From Heyndrickxia oleronia (GTDB taxonomy: Bacteria; Bacillota; Bacilli; Bacillales; Bacillaceae_C), in assembly GCF_017809215.1 (NCBI RefSeq), contig NZ_CP065424.1, forward strand, positions 630,001-694,000: a stretch of DNA of 64,000 nucleotides, given 5' to 3'. This document shows, piece by piece, positions 36,406-45,149 of this stretch (position 1 is the stretch's first letter; every line of letters starts with the position of its first letter). The notes under the pieces were generated by a model. The model had not been told where the DNA came from and did not search any database. It saw only the letters and a list, made by a program, of their open reading frames with translations. The translations under genes and the position numbers were made by a program.

Positions 36406-38613
36406 ATGTATGATATTTCGGTGATTATTCCGACATATAATTCTGAAGATTTAATAGCTGACGCATTGGATTCAATCAATCATCAAACCTTTAATGGGAA
36501 AATAGAAATTATTTGTGTGGACGATTGTTCTGAAGATAATACTGTAGATGTGATAAAAGGTTTTCATAGTAAAGAAAACAGGATGATAAAGGTTTTACAG
36601 CAGTCTCAAAATCAAAGACAAGGAGCTGCACGAAATAGAGGAGTACAAGAGGCTAAAGGGGAATACATCTTCTTTTTAGATAGTGATGATGTGCTTGATG
36701 AAAATACGTTGGAGGTTATGTACAAAAAGGCAAAGCTAAGAGATTGTGATTTTGTACTCTGTGATTGGACGTATCTCTATAGTGATAGAGGAGAAGTATA
36801 TGTTAATAATGATCTATTCCTAATTGAAGAATGGTTAGAGATGGATCAATGTGAAATGCTATTTCAAGCAGAATCGTATTTTACCGTTAATAAATTATAC
36901 AAAAAGGACTTTTTGGAAAAAAATCATATTCGTTATGGAGAAGGCTATATTTATGAAGATCTGGAGTTTTATATAAATGTAGTTCAAAATGCCAATATGA
37001 TTGGTATCGTCAGTAATCCATTTTATAAAGTTAGGATTAATCCTAGCTCTACTACAAAAACAAACTACCATACTACCGTGCATATGAATGATTATCTTGC
37101 AGCAGTTTCCAGATCATTAACTATTTTTAGCCCAAGACATGAAGAGTCTTTTTATATGGTTTATAAATATCTTTTTTACAGAGCGCAGCTATATTCAGAA
37201 AAACGGATACCAAAAAAATACCGAAAACAAATGGTGAAAAGTACAGTTGAGCTATTAAATAACCGAAATAAAACCTATTATATCCCTGAGAAGATTGTCT
37301 TATTTAATCAGCTATACTTTCATAATAAATTGATTATGGATAATAAAATTAAGACGATTATGCTAGTAAGGAAATTACAGAAAAAAGGAAAATTAAATCG
37401 TTATTATAAACTGTATCGCAGCTTAAAAAACATGATTGATATCCATTTTTATATAAACAAATTGAAGGAAAGTAAATTAAATAAAAAAAGACGATTATAT
37501 CATCTAGAAAAAATAAAAAAGAAATATCAGTCGTCTCCCGTTCAAAGCAATACGGTCCTATTTTTAGGTTTTGATTATCGTTATACGGGTAATTCTAAAT
37601 ACTTTTTTGATTATTTAAAGGAAAGATATCCGGAATTGAACATTAATTATGTTACGAAAGATGAAGCGGTACCTCTAGAATACCGAATCAAACCGAAGAG
37701 TGCAGAATTTTGGAAAGCCCTTGGCGAGGCAAAGGTTTTTATAACTGAAAGCTGGACCCCCTTAGCATTTTATAAGAAGGAAGACGCTTTATGGCTTCAG
37801 CTTTGGCATGGAACTCCCTATAAAAAGCTGTTTTTTGATAGCCATGAAAAGTTTGTTTCTAAATATAATCGGAACCATAAGCGAAACAAGAAAAAAGATG
37901 TGGCGAAATGGGATTATCTTTTAGCTGATTCGGAAGGCGGAAAAAATAAATTTAAGAGTGCCTTTTCTATTTCTAGTGATAAAATCCTCAACTATGGCTA
38001 TCCAAGGGTGCAATGGCTGAAGGACAACGATAATAATCAAGTACTAAAGGAAGAAATAAAACAGAAATTACAAATCTCCAATGAGAAAAAGGTTATTTTA
38101 TATGCACCTACATGGAGAGACTATAATTTTAAAAATAAATACCCAGATTTTAATTACTTGATTAATCTTAGAAAATTAGCGGCTGAAATTGGGAATGAAT
38201 ATGTCGTGATTGCTAAATTACACTCAATGGAAAAGCAAAATTTAGCGATTGATAATATCATTATCCCTTCAGGAGATATCGAAACCCAAGAATTATTATT
38301 AATCACGGATTGTCTCATTAGCGATTTTTCTTCGATTATCTTTGATGTTTTACCGATCAATCGGAACATACTACTTTATATAAATGACGAAGAAAAATAT
38401 AGAGATGCCAGAGGAGCGTATGAGGATTTAGAAAAATTATTAGATCCATTTACGTTTAATCATGTAGAAGATATTATTGACCAAATCAATAACAAAGAAA
38501 GTCTAATCATCCATCCGAACTATAGTAAATTAAAGGAGACCTATGCAAATGTGCATGGATGGGATAGTAATAAAAAGCTTGCAGATGTGATCGTTAATTA
38601 TATGAAGGAATGA
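36406..38613 (+). CDS. GT2 glycosyltransferase fused to CDP-glycerol glycerophosphotransferase-like domain
   Basis: A 735-residue two-domain enzyme. Residues 1-230 form a GT2 domain (VIIPTYNSEDLIADALDS, DDCSEDNT, FLDSDDVLDE). Residues 385-730 match the TagF/CDP-glycerol glycerophosphotransferase type: LWLQLWHGTPYKKL, ILYAPTWRDYNF, IAKLHS, and DCLISDFSSIIFDV. Such enzymes add sugar and poly(glycerol/ribitol phosphate) in teichoic acid assembly at the inner membrane face. No membrane helix. Likely operon with the gene before it. A terminator follows. Confidence 0.87.
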   Translation: MYDISVIIPTYNSEDLIADALDSINHQTFNGKIEIICVDDCSEDNTVDVIKGFHSKENRMIKVLQQSQNQRQGAARNRGVQEAKGEYIFFLDSDDVLDENTLEVMYKKAKLRDCDFVLCDWTYLYSDRGEVYVNNDLFLIEEWLEMDQCEMLFQAESYFTVNKLYKKDFLEKNHIRYGEGYIYEDLEFYINVVQNANMIGIVSNPFYKVRINPSSTTKTNYHTTVHMNDYLAAVSRSLTIFSPRHEESFYMVYKYLFYRAQLYSEKRIPKKYRKQMVKSTVELLNNRNKTYYIPEKIVLFNQLYFHNKLIMDNKIKTIMLVRKLQKKGKLNRYYKLYRSLKNMIDIHFYINKLKESKLNKKRRLYHLEKIKKKYQSSPVQSNTVLFLGFDYRYTGNSKYFFDYLKERYPELNINYVTKDEAVPLEYRIKPKSAEFWKALGEAKVFITESWTPLAFYKKEDALWLQLWHGTPYKKLFFDSHEKFVSKYNRNHKRNKKKDVAKWDYLLADSEGGKNKFKSAFSISSDKILNYGYPRVQWLKDNDNNQVLKEEIKQKLQISNEKKVILYAPTWRDYNFKNKYPDFNYLINLRKLAAEIGNEYVVIAKLHSMEKQNLAIDNIIIPSGDIETQELLLITDCLISDFSSIIFDVLPINRNILLYINDEEKYRDARGAYEDLEKLLDPFTFNHVEDIIDQINNKESLIIHPNYSKLKETYANVHGWDSNKKLADVIVNYMKE

Positions 38614-38692
38614 GATCATAGATATTAAATATTCTCAACACTTGTCCTGATATATACATTTATTAAATCTTAATCCTTTATAAATATTGAAC

Positions 38693-38728
38693 GCCTATTC
38701 TTTGGTTTTTATCGAAGAATAGGCTTTT
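38693..38728 (+). terminator. terminator of the glycosyltransferase operon
   Basis: Perfect 10-bp stem (GCCTATTCTT with AAGAATAGGC), then TTTTAGTTTT. Confidence 0.85.
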
Positions 38729-38774
38729 AGTTTTCCAAAAAGCGCTGAGCTAGTAGGGATCATACTAATGAAAT

Positions 38775-39383
38775 TCAATCATCTACCTTATTAATAACTA
38801 CTTTCTTCATGTAAAAACTTAATATATGTATTAATTGATCGCCCATATACGCAGGAGAGTAGGGAAAATCATGATCAATCCATTCTAAAATTAAACCAAT
38901 AATACCATGTACCTGATACGTATTAAAAAGCTTGATATTAATTTCGGGATCTACCTCAGTATAGGTGAATTCGGAATAGTCTTCTCTAAATAATTGAACT
39001 AACTTTTTAATCATTTTTTCTCTAAAATTAACATTTACTTTTGAACTCAGCATCAGTTTATAGAACTTTTTGTTTTCTAGAAAGTGGTAGAATAATACAA
39101 TTGAATGGGATGATAGTTCTTCGAGATCCACAACAGATAATTGAAGGTAGGGCTTACGAAAAGCCTCCGTCATTTTTTCAAACATCTCATCAATTATCTC
39201 TTCAAGTACATCTTCCTTACTTTTATAATGGGCATAAAAAGTTCCACGATTGTAATCAGCGGCTTTTACAATCTCTGTAATGGTAATCTCAGAAAAGTTT
39301 TTTTCTTCCATTAAAGATAATAATGTTGATCTGAAATTTTCTTTTGTTCTTTTTACTCGTTTATCAGGATATTGAACAGACAT
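38775..39383 (-). CDS. TetR/AcrR family transcriptional regulator
   Basis: A 202-residue repressor-type protein. The N-terminal helix-turn-helix is clear (ITITEIVKAADYNRGTFYAH, about residues 28-47), followed by a ligand-binding helical domain. AAGGAG lies six bases before the ATG. It is divergent from the SDR gene at 39649 across 265 bases, the usual layout for a TetR repressor controlling its neighbour. Ligand unknown. Confidence 0.88.
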   Translation of the reverse strand: MSVQYPDKRVKRTKENFRSTLLSLMEEKNFSEITITEIVKAADYNRGTFYAHYKSKEDVLEEIIDEMFEKMTEAFRKPYLQLSVVDLEELSSHSIVLFYHFLENKKFYKLMLSSKVNVNFREKMIKKLVQLFREDYSEFTYTEVDPEINIKLFNTYQVHGIIGLILEWIDHDFPYSPAYMGDQLIHILSFYMKKVVINKVDD

Positions 39384-39648
39384 ACATAACTCCTTAGAAA
39401 ACTTTAGTGTACAAATTCAAATAATCTGTTGGTTATCGTACATATCATTAAGTATTGCATATTGAAGCTATTATATAAATATTCTATGCTTGATTTGTTT
39501 CATCATAATTGATCCTAGGATTCTATGCAAACGATGAAATGATGGGCTAAATGCTTTCGAAGGAAAGTAAATGCTCAATCATTTTAATTGTAAAAATAGA
39601 ACTTTAGGGAATTATGTATAACATAAAATCTAAGGATAGGTGATTGAA

Positions 39649-40419
39649 ATGACATTTCCAGTATTAGACGGTAAAGTAGCGATAGTAACCGGTGCAGCAA
39701 TGGGGATGGGCCTTGCTACAGCTAAACTTTTTGCGGAAGCAAAAGCTAAAGTAGTAGTAGCAGATTTTAATGAAGAAAAAGGACAAGCAGCAGTATCTGA
39801 AATTGAAGCAAATGGAGGAACTGCCTATTTTATAAAAGTTGATATTTCTAAATCAGATCAGGTACAAAATATGGTGGCGAAAACCGTTGAAAAGTATGGA
39901 CGTCTTGATGTAGCTGTCAATAATGCCGCATTAACACCAGATAATGCCCCTGCAGCAGAATTTGATGAAGATTATTGGAATAAGCTAATCGCTGTTGATC
40001 TTACAGGAACAGCACTATGTATGAAATATGAATTACAACAAATGATTAAACAAGGACAAGGCGGAAGTATTGTTAATATTTCATCTGTAAGTGGTTTCCG
40101 TCCTCAACCGAATAATATTGCCTATGTAGCTGCTAAACATGGAGTCGTAGGAATGACAAAGGTAGCTGCACTAGAAAACGGTGATAAAAATATCCGCGTC
40201 AATTCAGTAGCACCAGGAGCAATCGATACTCCTATGCTAAGAGGTGCCTTGATAGAAACAGGACAAACAGAAGAAGAATTCGCACCCCAACTCAGTCTAC
40301 TAGGCAGATTCGGTCAACCAGAAGAAATTGCCCAAGCAAGCCTATGGCTAGCCTCAGACCAATCCTCTTACGTAACCGGAACAGTCATACATGCTGATGC
40401 TGGATACACAAGTCGTTAA
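39649..40419 (+). CDS. short-chain dehydrogenase/reductase (classical SDR)
   Basis: A 256-residue NAD(P)-dependent oxidoreductase. Coenzyme loop TGAAMGMG (about residues 15-22), an acidic residue after beta-2 (VADFNEE, which favours NAD), NNAAL, and the catalytic Ser in NISSVSG with YVAAK. ATG 39649 follows AGGTGAT; a GTG at 39640 is less likely. It is probably controlled by the divergent TetR gene. The substrate (alcohol, ketone or sugar) cannot be told. Confidence 0.9.
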   Translation: MTFPVLDGKVAIVTGAAMGMGLATAKLFAEAKAKVVVADFNEEKGQAAVSEIEANGGTAYFIKVDISKSDQVQNMVAKTVEKYGRLDVAVNNAALTPDNAPAAEFDEDYWNKLIAVDLTGTALCMKYELQQMIKQGQGGSIVNISSVSGFRPQPNNIAYVAAKHGVVGMTKVAALENGDKNIRVNSVAPGAIDTPMLRGALIETGQTEEEFAPQLSLLGRFGQPEEIAQASLWLASDQSSYVTGTVIHADAGYTSR

Positions 40420-40426
40420 AAAGGGA

Positions 40427-40453
40427 GGGACAAAGGGTCGGTTCCGTTGTCCC
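40427..40453. repeat. REP-like palindromic repeat, copy 1
   Basis: GGGACAA and TTGTCCC enclose a GGGTCGGTTCCG core. Almost the same element is at 41761. It can form a hairpin and lies just after the SDR stop. Confidence 0.7.
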
Positions 40454-40475
40454 AAAATAGTAAGGTTATAACAGG

Positions 40476-40511
40476 AAAACCAGATTCCTATTTTCATAGA
40501 AATCTGGTTTT
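40476..40511. terminator. bidirectional terminator between SDR and butanediol dehydrogenase genes
   Basis: Perfect 11-bp stem (AAAACCAGATT with AATCTGGTTTT), 14-base loop, lying between convergent genes. Confidence 0.8.
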
Positions 40512-40516
40512 GCCAT

Positions 40517-41563
40517 TTATTCGGCTTTAACAAGGATTTTTACTTGGTCTCTTTCCTTTAATAAGCCTTCAAATCCTTCTTCGATTACTTCATCAAGTTT
40601 AATACGTTTTGATACTAGTTTGTCAGCAGGGAAATAGCCTTGAGCCATTAAGCTGATAACAGCTGGGAATACGTCACGGTATCCAATAATACCAGTTAAA
40701 GAGCGTTCTTTCATGACGATATCATGAGGGTGGATAGGTGCTTCTTTTTCGAAAATACTAACAACCATTGTTTCACCATCAATTTTAGTAGCGTTGATTG
40801 CTTGTTTCAGAACAGGTGGGACACCAGTTACTTCATAAGCTACATCAACACCGCCATTGGTACGTTTGTAAATTTCTTCAACAGCGTCATATTCTTTAGG
40901 ATCAATCACGATTGCGCCAAGCTCTGCCGCTTTTTGTTGACGAATCTCGGATAACTCGACAGCATAGATTTCTGATGCACCAGAAGCTTTCAGTGCTTCA
41001 ATAACCAGTAAGCCGATAGGTCCTGTACCGAAAACTGCGGCTTTGTCGCCGACTTTTAGTTTACTTTGGCGAACAGCATGAAGTGCCACTGCAGATGGTT
41101 CAACAAGTGCACCTTGTTCAAATGATACTGTTTCTGGTAATTTATGAATCATTTCAGCTGGTACAGCTGCATATTCTGAAAATCCACCGCCGCCTCCAGC
41201 AAGACCATAAAATCCCATTTTATCGCAAAGATTATATTTTCCTTTTTTACACGCTTCACACTCACCACAAGCATAAATCGGTTCAACAGTAACACGGTCG
41301 CCAACTTGTACAGTTGTCACACCTTCACCTACTTCAACAACTTGTCCAGAAAATTCGTGGCCCATAACAATTGGAGCTTTATCTCCACTTAATGGATGTG
41401 TTTCAGTAGGGATGAAGATTGGACCAGCTGTATATTCATGTAAATCACTGCCGCAAATTCCGCACCATTCTACCTTTAATTTTACTTTGCCTTCTAGAGC
41501 TTGAGGCTCTTCGATATTTTCTAATCGTAAATCTTTTTGGTTATGCCATCTTAATGCTTTCAT
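40517..41563 (-). CDS. bdhA: (R,R)-butanediol dehydrogenase / acetoin reductase
   Basis: A 348-residue zinc-dependent medium-chain dehydrogenase closely resembling Bacillus BdhA (MKALRWHNQKDLRLENIEEP; GPIFIPTETHPLSG; LALEPSAVALHAVR-type centre). It interconverts acetoin and 2,3-butanediol with NAD(H). Catalytic zinc residues are in WCGICGSDLHEY and GHEFSG; four structural-zinc cysteines are present (CGECEACKKGKYNLC); the coenzyme loop is GTGPIGLL. I use the second ATG (41563), nine bases after AGGAG; the first ATG (41572) touches the ribosome site. Single gene. Confidence 0.88.
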   Translation of the reverse strand: MKALRWHNQKDLRLENIEEPQALEGKVKLKVEWCGICGSDLHEYTAGPIFIPTETHPLSGDKAPIVMGHEFSGQVVEVGEGVTTVQVGDRVTVEPIYACGECEACKKGKYNLCDKMGFYGLAGGGGGFSEYAAVPAEMIHKLPETVSFEQGALVEPSAVALHAVRQSKLKVGDKAAVFGTGPIGLLVIEALKASGASEIYAVELSEIRQQKAAELGAIVIDPKEYDAVEEIYKRTNGGVDVAYEVTGVPPVLKQAINATKIDGETMVVSIFEKEAPIHPHDIVMKERSLTGIIGYRDVFPAVISLMAQGYFPADKLVSKRIKLDEVIEEGFEGLLKERDQVKILVKAE

Positions 41564-41760
41564 CTCATGCATCTCCTAAAAAATTATAGTTTTTACACCT
41601 CCAATATACTCTTTCTGATTACATTATTCAAGAGACCGGCCTACCAAAAACTAGAAAAGAAAAGCTAAATTACAAACTACTTTCTGCCTAATTTCACTTT
41701 TATCTATTTAAAACGAATATTTCATCCTTTATTAATTTTGTGTCAAATTAAGGAACTTGT

Positions 41761-41789
41761 TGGGACAGGGGGTCGGTTCCGTTGTCCCA
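41761..41789. repeat. REP-like palindromic repeat, copy 2
   Basis: TGGGACA and TGTCCCA around GGGGTCGGTTCCGT, nearly identical to 40427-40453. It lies just after the isomerase gene (minus strand), where its hairpin may also act as a terminator. Confidence 0.7.
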
Positions 41790-41815
41790 GAGTGCTGAAA
41801 AGATTCCTTCAAGAT

Positions 41816-42784
41816 TTATGTCCACCACATCTCTGTAATGGACTCTTTAACCATAATAGGTTTTAAGTTTTCAACAGCTTTTGTAAATCCTTCATTAATG
41901 GACATCAACCCGTCCTCATGCTCAATACTAATAACATAATCGTAATTCATCAGCCTTAACGCACTAACAATATCAGCCCATGTTTTTACATCATGACCAA
42001 AGCCAACGGTTCTAAAATACCATGCGCGATCACGCATTTCCGAGTAGTCTGTCATGTCTGTAAGTCCGTTTCTATTCATATTATTTTGATCGATAATTGT
42101 ATCTTTCGCATGAAAATGGTGAATAGCATTCTCACGACCAAGTATTTTAATGGCTTCTATTGGGTCAATACCTTGCCACCACATATGACTTGGATCAAGG
42201 TTGGCGCCAATTGCAGGACCACATGCCTCTCTTAACCGCAGCATGGTATTTGGTGTATGCACAGAAAATCCTCCATGAAGCTCTAAGCCTATTTTTACAT
42301 TATGAGCCACTGCAAAGTCATTTTTTTCTTTCCAATACGGAATCAGCTTCTTTTCCCATTGCCATTTTAAAATTTCTTGAAAATCATGGGGCCATGGTGT
42401 GACGGGCCAGTTGGGATAGAGGGCATGCTCATGATCGCCTGGGCATCCCGAAAAGGTATTAACAACAGGCACTCCTAGTTCAGAAGCAAGAAGGATTGTT
42501 TTTTCTAATAATTGATTTGCCGGTTCAGCAATCTTTTTTTGTGGATGTAGTGGGTTGGCATGACAGCTTAATGCACTAATCACTAATCCATGCTCTTCAA
42601 CCTTTTGCTTAAACTGTTGTAAAGCCTGGGGATTCGTTAATAACATATCCACATTACAGTGTGCATTACCCGGATAGCCCCCTGTCCCCAACTCAATAGC
42701 TTCCACACCTTTAGAAGAAACATAGTCTAACATGTCATCAAATGGCATATCGGAGAATAAAACTGTAAAAACACCTAATTTCAA
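41816..42784 (-). CDS. sugar phosphate isomerase/epimerase (AP_endonuc_2 TIM barrel)
   Basis: A 322-residue TIM-barrel protein of the IolE/xylose-isomerase-like superfamily. Metal-binding positions are likely the Glu in VEAIELGTGGYPG, the His in SALSCHANPLHP, the Glu/His in GLELHGGFSVH, Asp and His in ANLDPSHMWWQG, His in HHFHAKD and Glu in ISIEHED. These enzymes act on sugars, inositols or their keto forms. It has GGAGGG upstream and an imperfect LacI operator 40-60 bases before the start, so it is likely part of the LacI-controlled pathway. Substrate unknown. Confidence 0.85.
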   Translation of the reverse strand: MKLGVFTVLFSDMPFDDMLDYVSSKGVEAIELGTGGYPGNAHCNVDMLLTNPQALQQFKQKVEEHGLVISALSCHANPLHPQKKIAEPANQLLEKTILLASELGVPVVNTFSGCPGDHEHALYPNWPVTPWPHDFQEILKWQWEKKLIPYWKEKNDFAVAHNVKIGLELHGGFSVHTPNTMLRLREACGPAIGANLDPSHMWWQGIDPIEAIKILGRENAIHHFHAKDTIIDQNNMNRNGLTDMTDYSEMRDRAWYFRTVGFGHDVKTWADIVSALRLMNYDYVISIEHEDGLMSINEGFTKAVENLKPIMVKESITEMWWT

Positions 42785-42825
42785 AGAAAGCCCTCCTTCT
42801 ATAAAAAAAGTTCAGAATATACTGA

Positions 42826-42843
42826 TTTGTAATCCATTACATT
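42826..42843. promoter_or_regulatory. LacI-family operator O1 (isomerase side)
   Basis: TTTGTAATCCATTACATT matches the perfect operator at 44036 in 15 of 18 positions. It lies between the divergent isomerase and lacI-type genes. Confidence 0.6.
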
Positions 42844-42901
42844 TATAACCATATATAAATTATTGAATATAATCAATGTTTTTCTGTATGAATTTTTTGT
42901 A

Positions 42902-42930
42902 TTGACAGATAATTCTGTTCATAATATCAT
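42902..42930 (+). promoter_or_regulatory. sigma-A promoter of the LacI-type regulator
   Basis: TTGACA, exactly 17 bases, TATCAT, followed four bases later by operator O2. It sits about 55 bases before the chosen ATG. Confidence 0.7.
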
Positions 42931-42933
42931 GAA

Positions 42934-42951
42934 AATGAAATCGATTACAAA
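42934..42951. promoter_or_regulatory. LacI-family operator O2 (autoregulation)
   Basis: AATGAAATCGATTACAAA, 15 of 18 matches to the operator at 44036, directly downstream of the regulator's own -10 box. Confidence 0.6.
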
Positions 42952-42982
42952 AACTTGTAAGGACATAGAAAGTAGGATCAAG

Positions 42983-43972
42983 ATGGCAAACATCAAGCAG
43001 GTTGCTAAAGAAGCAGGGGTATCAGTAGCTACCGTTTCAAGAGTATTAAATGGACAGAGTACTGTAAAAAGTAAAACAAGAATTAAAGTAGAAGAAGCAA
43101 TTAAAAAATTAAATTATGAGCCTAGTATGTTAGGTAGGAATTTAAGAAACTCTGAAAGTCGATTACTACTCGTGTTAATTCCAAAAATTTCAAATCCGTT
43201 CTATTTAGAAATTATTAAAGGGATTGAAAGCACAGCAATTGGTAAAAGTTATAATATTCTTCTATGCGAAACAGATTCCAATCCGGAAAGAGAGAATATT
43301 TATTTTGATTTAGTTAGAAAAAAAATGGCTGATGGTATTATTTCGATGGATCCAGCTGTAGATATGGAAGCATTAACAAAGTTAGCTAAAAGGCATGCCA
43401 TTATTCAATGCAGTGAATATGCGGAGAATAGTCTTATTCCATATGTGACCATTGATAGTGAAGAAGCTGCATACCGGGCCGTAAAGCATTTAATTAAAAT
43501 TGGTCATACAAAAATTGCTTTGATTAATTCAGATGAAAAATATTTATATGCCAGACAACGTAAAATGGGTTACCTAAAGGCTTTAAAAGAACATGGGATA
43601 ACTGTGAATGACGATTATATCTACCATACACAGCAATTAGGTTTTGAATACGGCCAACAGGCAATGAAAAAAATTTTGAATTTAAAAGATAGACCTACGG
43701 CTATTTTTGCTGTATCAGATCTGTTAGCAATCGGAGCGCTTAAAGAAATAAACGCAAATGGATTGCATGTACCGAATGATATAGCAATCGTCGGCTTCGA
43801 CAAAATTGATTTTTCCAATATGACCCATCCTACACTTACTACCATTGCCCAACCAATGTATAAAATGGGAAAGATAGCTGCCGAAATGTTGATCAATAAA
43901 ATACAAGGCAAAGAGGTTGAAAGTGTTATTTTAGATCATGAATTAGTTATACGCGAGTCTACATCAGGATAA
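42983..43972 (+). CDS. LacI family transcriptional regulator
   Basis: A 329-residue repressor-type protein. The start at 42983 gives the standard N-terminus MANIKQVAKEAGVSVATVSR (helix-turn-helix, hinge to about residue 57), followed by a periplasmic-binding-like sensor domain (LLLVLIPKISNPFYLEIIKG, VGFDKIDFSNMTHPTLTTI). A longer in-frame start at 42863 would include the promoter and is rejected. Three similar palindromes around it (O1, O2, O3) are its probable binding sites. It likely responds to a sugar or polyol taken up by the following transporter. Confidence 0.93.
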   Translation: MANIKQVAKEAGVSVATVSRVLNGQSTVKSKTRIKVEEAIKKLNYEPSMLGRNLRNSESRLLLVLIPKISNPFYLEIIKGIESTAIGKSYNILLCETDSNPERENIYFDLVRKKMADGIISMDPAVDMEALTKLAKRHAIIQCSEYAENSLIPYVTIDSEEAAYRAVKHLIKIGHTKIALINSDEKYLYARQRKMGYLKALKEHGITVNDDYIYHTQQLGFEYGQQAMKKILNLKDRPTAIFAVSDLLAIGALKEINANGLHVPNDIAIVGFDKIDFSNMTHPTLTTIAQPMYKMGKIAAEMLINKIQGKEVESVILDHELVIRESTSG

Positions 43973-43987
43973 GCAGTGATTAAGACT

Positions 43988-44027
43988 AGCGCTCTGTTAT
44001 AAAATATTGATTTCATATCAGAGCGCT
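43988..44027 (+). terminator. hairpin after the LacI-type gene
   Basis: Nine-base-pair stem (AGCGCTCTG with CAGAGCGCT) with a large loop; no T-run. It may be a weak terminator between regulator and transport operon. Confidence 0.45.
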
Positions 44028-44035
44028 GGCCTTAA

Positions 44036-44053
44036 AATGTAATCGATTACATT
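44036..44053. promoter_or_regulatory. LacI-family operator O3 (transport operon)
   Basis: Perfect 18-base palindrome AATGTAATCGATTACATT, 38 bases before the start of the solute-binding protein gene. Confidence 0.75.
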
Positions 44054-44091
44054 CAAGGGGGAGCTTTATACAAAACAAAGGGGTGAATGTA

Positions 44092-45060
44092 TTGAAAAAG
44101 TTACTAGTTTTATGTATAGGCTTATTAGCTGCTTTTGTCTTGGTAGCTTGTAGTAGTGAAAAAGGAAGTAGTAGTAAGATAGATGGAGACGATAAGTTAA
44201 CAATCGGTATTTCGTTACCATCTGCCACACATGGGTGGATGGGAGCACTCATTGATAATGCTGAAAAACAAGCAAAGGAACTCAAGAAAAGTGAAGGAAT
44301 TAACTATGTAATGACGAATGCAGCAGATCCTAATAAACAAGCAAATGATATTGATGATTTGATTTCACAAAAAGTGGATGTCATTGTCATGCTCCCAATT
44401 GAATCAGCTGCTCTGACTCCAGTAGGTCAGAAAATAAAAGATGCGGGTATTCCATTAGTCATTGTCGACCGAGAATTAGAAAACGATGCAGCAACAGTTG
44501 TGGTAAAAGGTGATAATGAAGGAATTGGTGTAAATGCAGGAAAGTATTTTATTGAGCAGTTAAAAGGCAAAGGAAAAGTTGTAGAGATTACAGGTCCGCC
44601 AAGCTCCGTGACAGAGCAGCGTGGAGCTGGATTTAAAGAAGCAATGGAGAGTGAAAGTGGAATTGAAATTATTGCCTCCCAGAGTGGCGACTTCTCAACG
44701 GAAAAATCATTAGAAGTAATGCAGAATATTTTACAAGCTCATTCTCAAATTGATGCAGTTTTTACACAGGATGATGGAATGGCACTAGGTGTCCTCCAAG
44801 CCATTAAAGAAGCCGGTCGTAAAGATATTCAATTTGTAACTGGTGCCGGTGGTGGCAAGGAAGTTTTTGAAAACATCAAGGATGGCGGACTTATTTCAGC
44901 AACCTTCTTATATTCACCTACGATGGTTGAGGATGCAGTGAAAATTGCAGCAACATTAGCTAAAGGGGAAGACCCAGAAGAAAAAATGGTCGTAAAAGAA
45001 GCCACTCAAGTGACAAAAGAAAATGTTGATGAGCACTATGATCCAGATTCAAAGTTTTAA
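44092..45060 (+). CDS. sugar ABC transporter substrate-binding lipoprotein (RbsB-like)
   Basis: A 322-residue periplasmic-binding family 1 (ribose/galactose type) protein. Start TTG 44092 lies five bases after GGGGTGA; an in-frame GTG at 44083 overlaps the ribosome site. Lipoprotein signal with lipobox LVAC near residue 20, then IGISLPSATHGWMGALIDNA, VDVIVMLPIESAAL and VFTQDDGMALGVLQAI. It captures a pentose, hexose or polyol for the ABC proteins that follow. First gene of a four-gene operon under operator O3. Confidence 0.9.
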   Translation: MKKLLVLCIGLLAAFVLVACSSEKGSSSKIDGDDKLTIGISLPSATHGWMGALIDNAEKQAKELKKSEGINYVMTNAADPNKQANDIDDLISQKVDVIVMLPIESAALTPVGQKIKDAGIPLVIVDRELENDAATVVVKGDNEGIGVNAGKYFIEQLKGKGKVVEITGPPSSVTEQRGAGFKEAMESESGIEIIASQSGDFSTEKSLEVMQNILQAHSQIDAVFTQDDGMALGVLQAIKEAGRKDIQFVTGAGGGKEVFENIKDGGLISATFLYSPTMVEDAVKIAATLAKGEDPEEKMVVKEATQVTKENVDEHYDPDSKF

Positions 45061-45149
45061 TTTCTAACTTTAAATTAGTATTCGGAAATACAATAGCTGT
45101 CGAATAGTTGTTGTATTTCCCCTTTTCCCTACAAAGGAGAGATGAAGAA

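Noticed and set aside
41605..41625. Fourth LacI operator before bdhA
   Set aside because: Only an ATTACATT half-site is present, not enough to include bdhA in the regulon.
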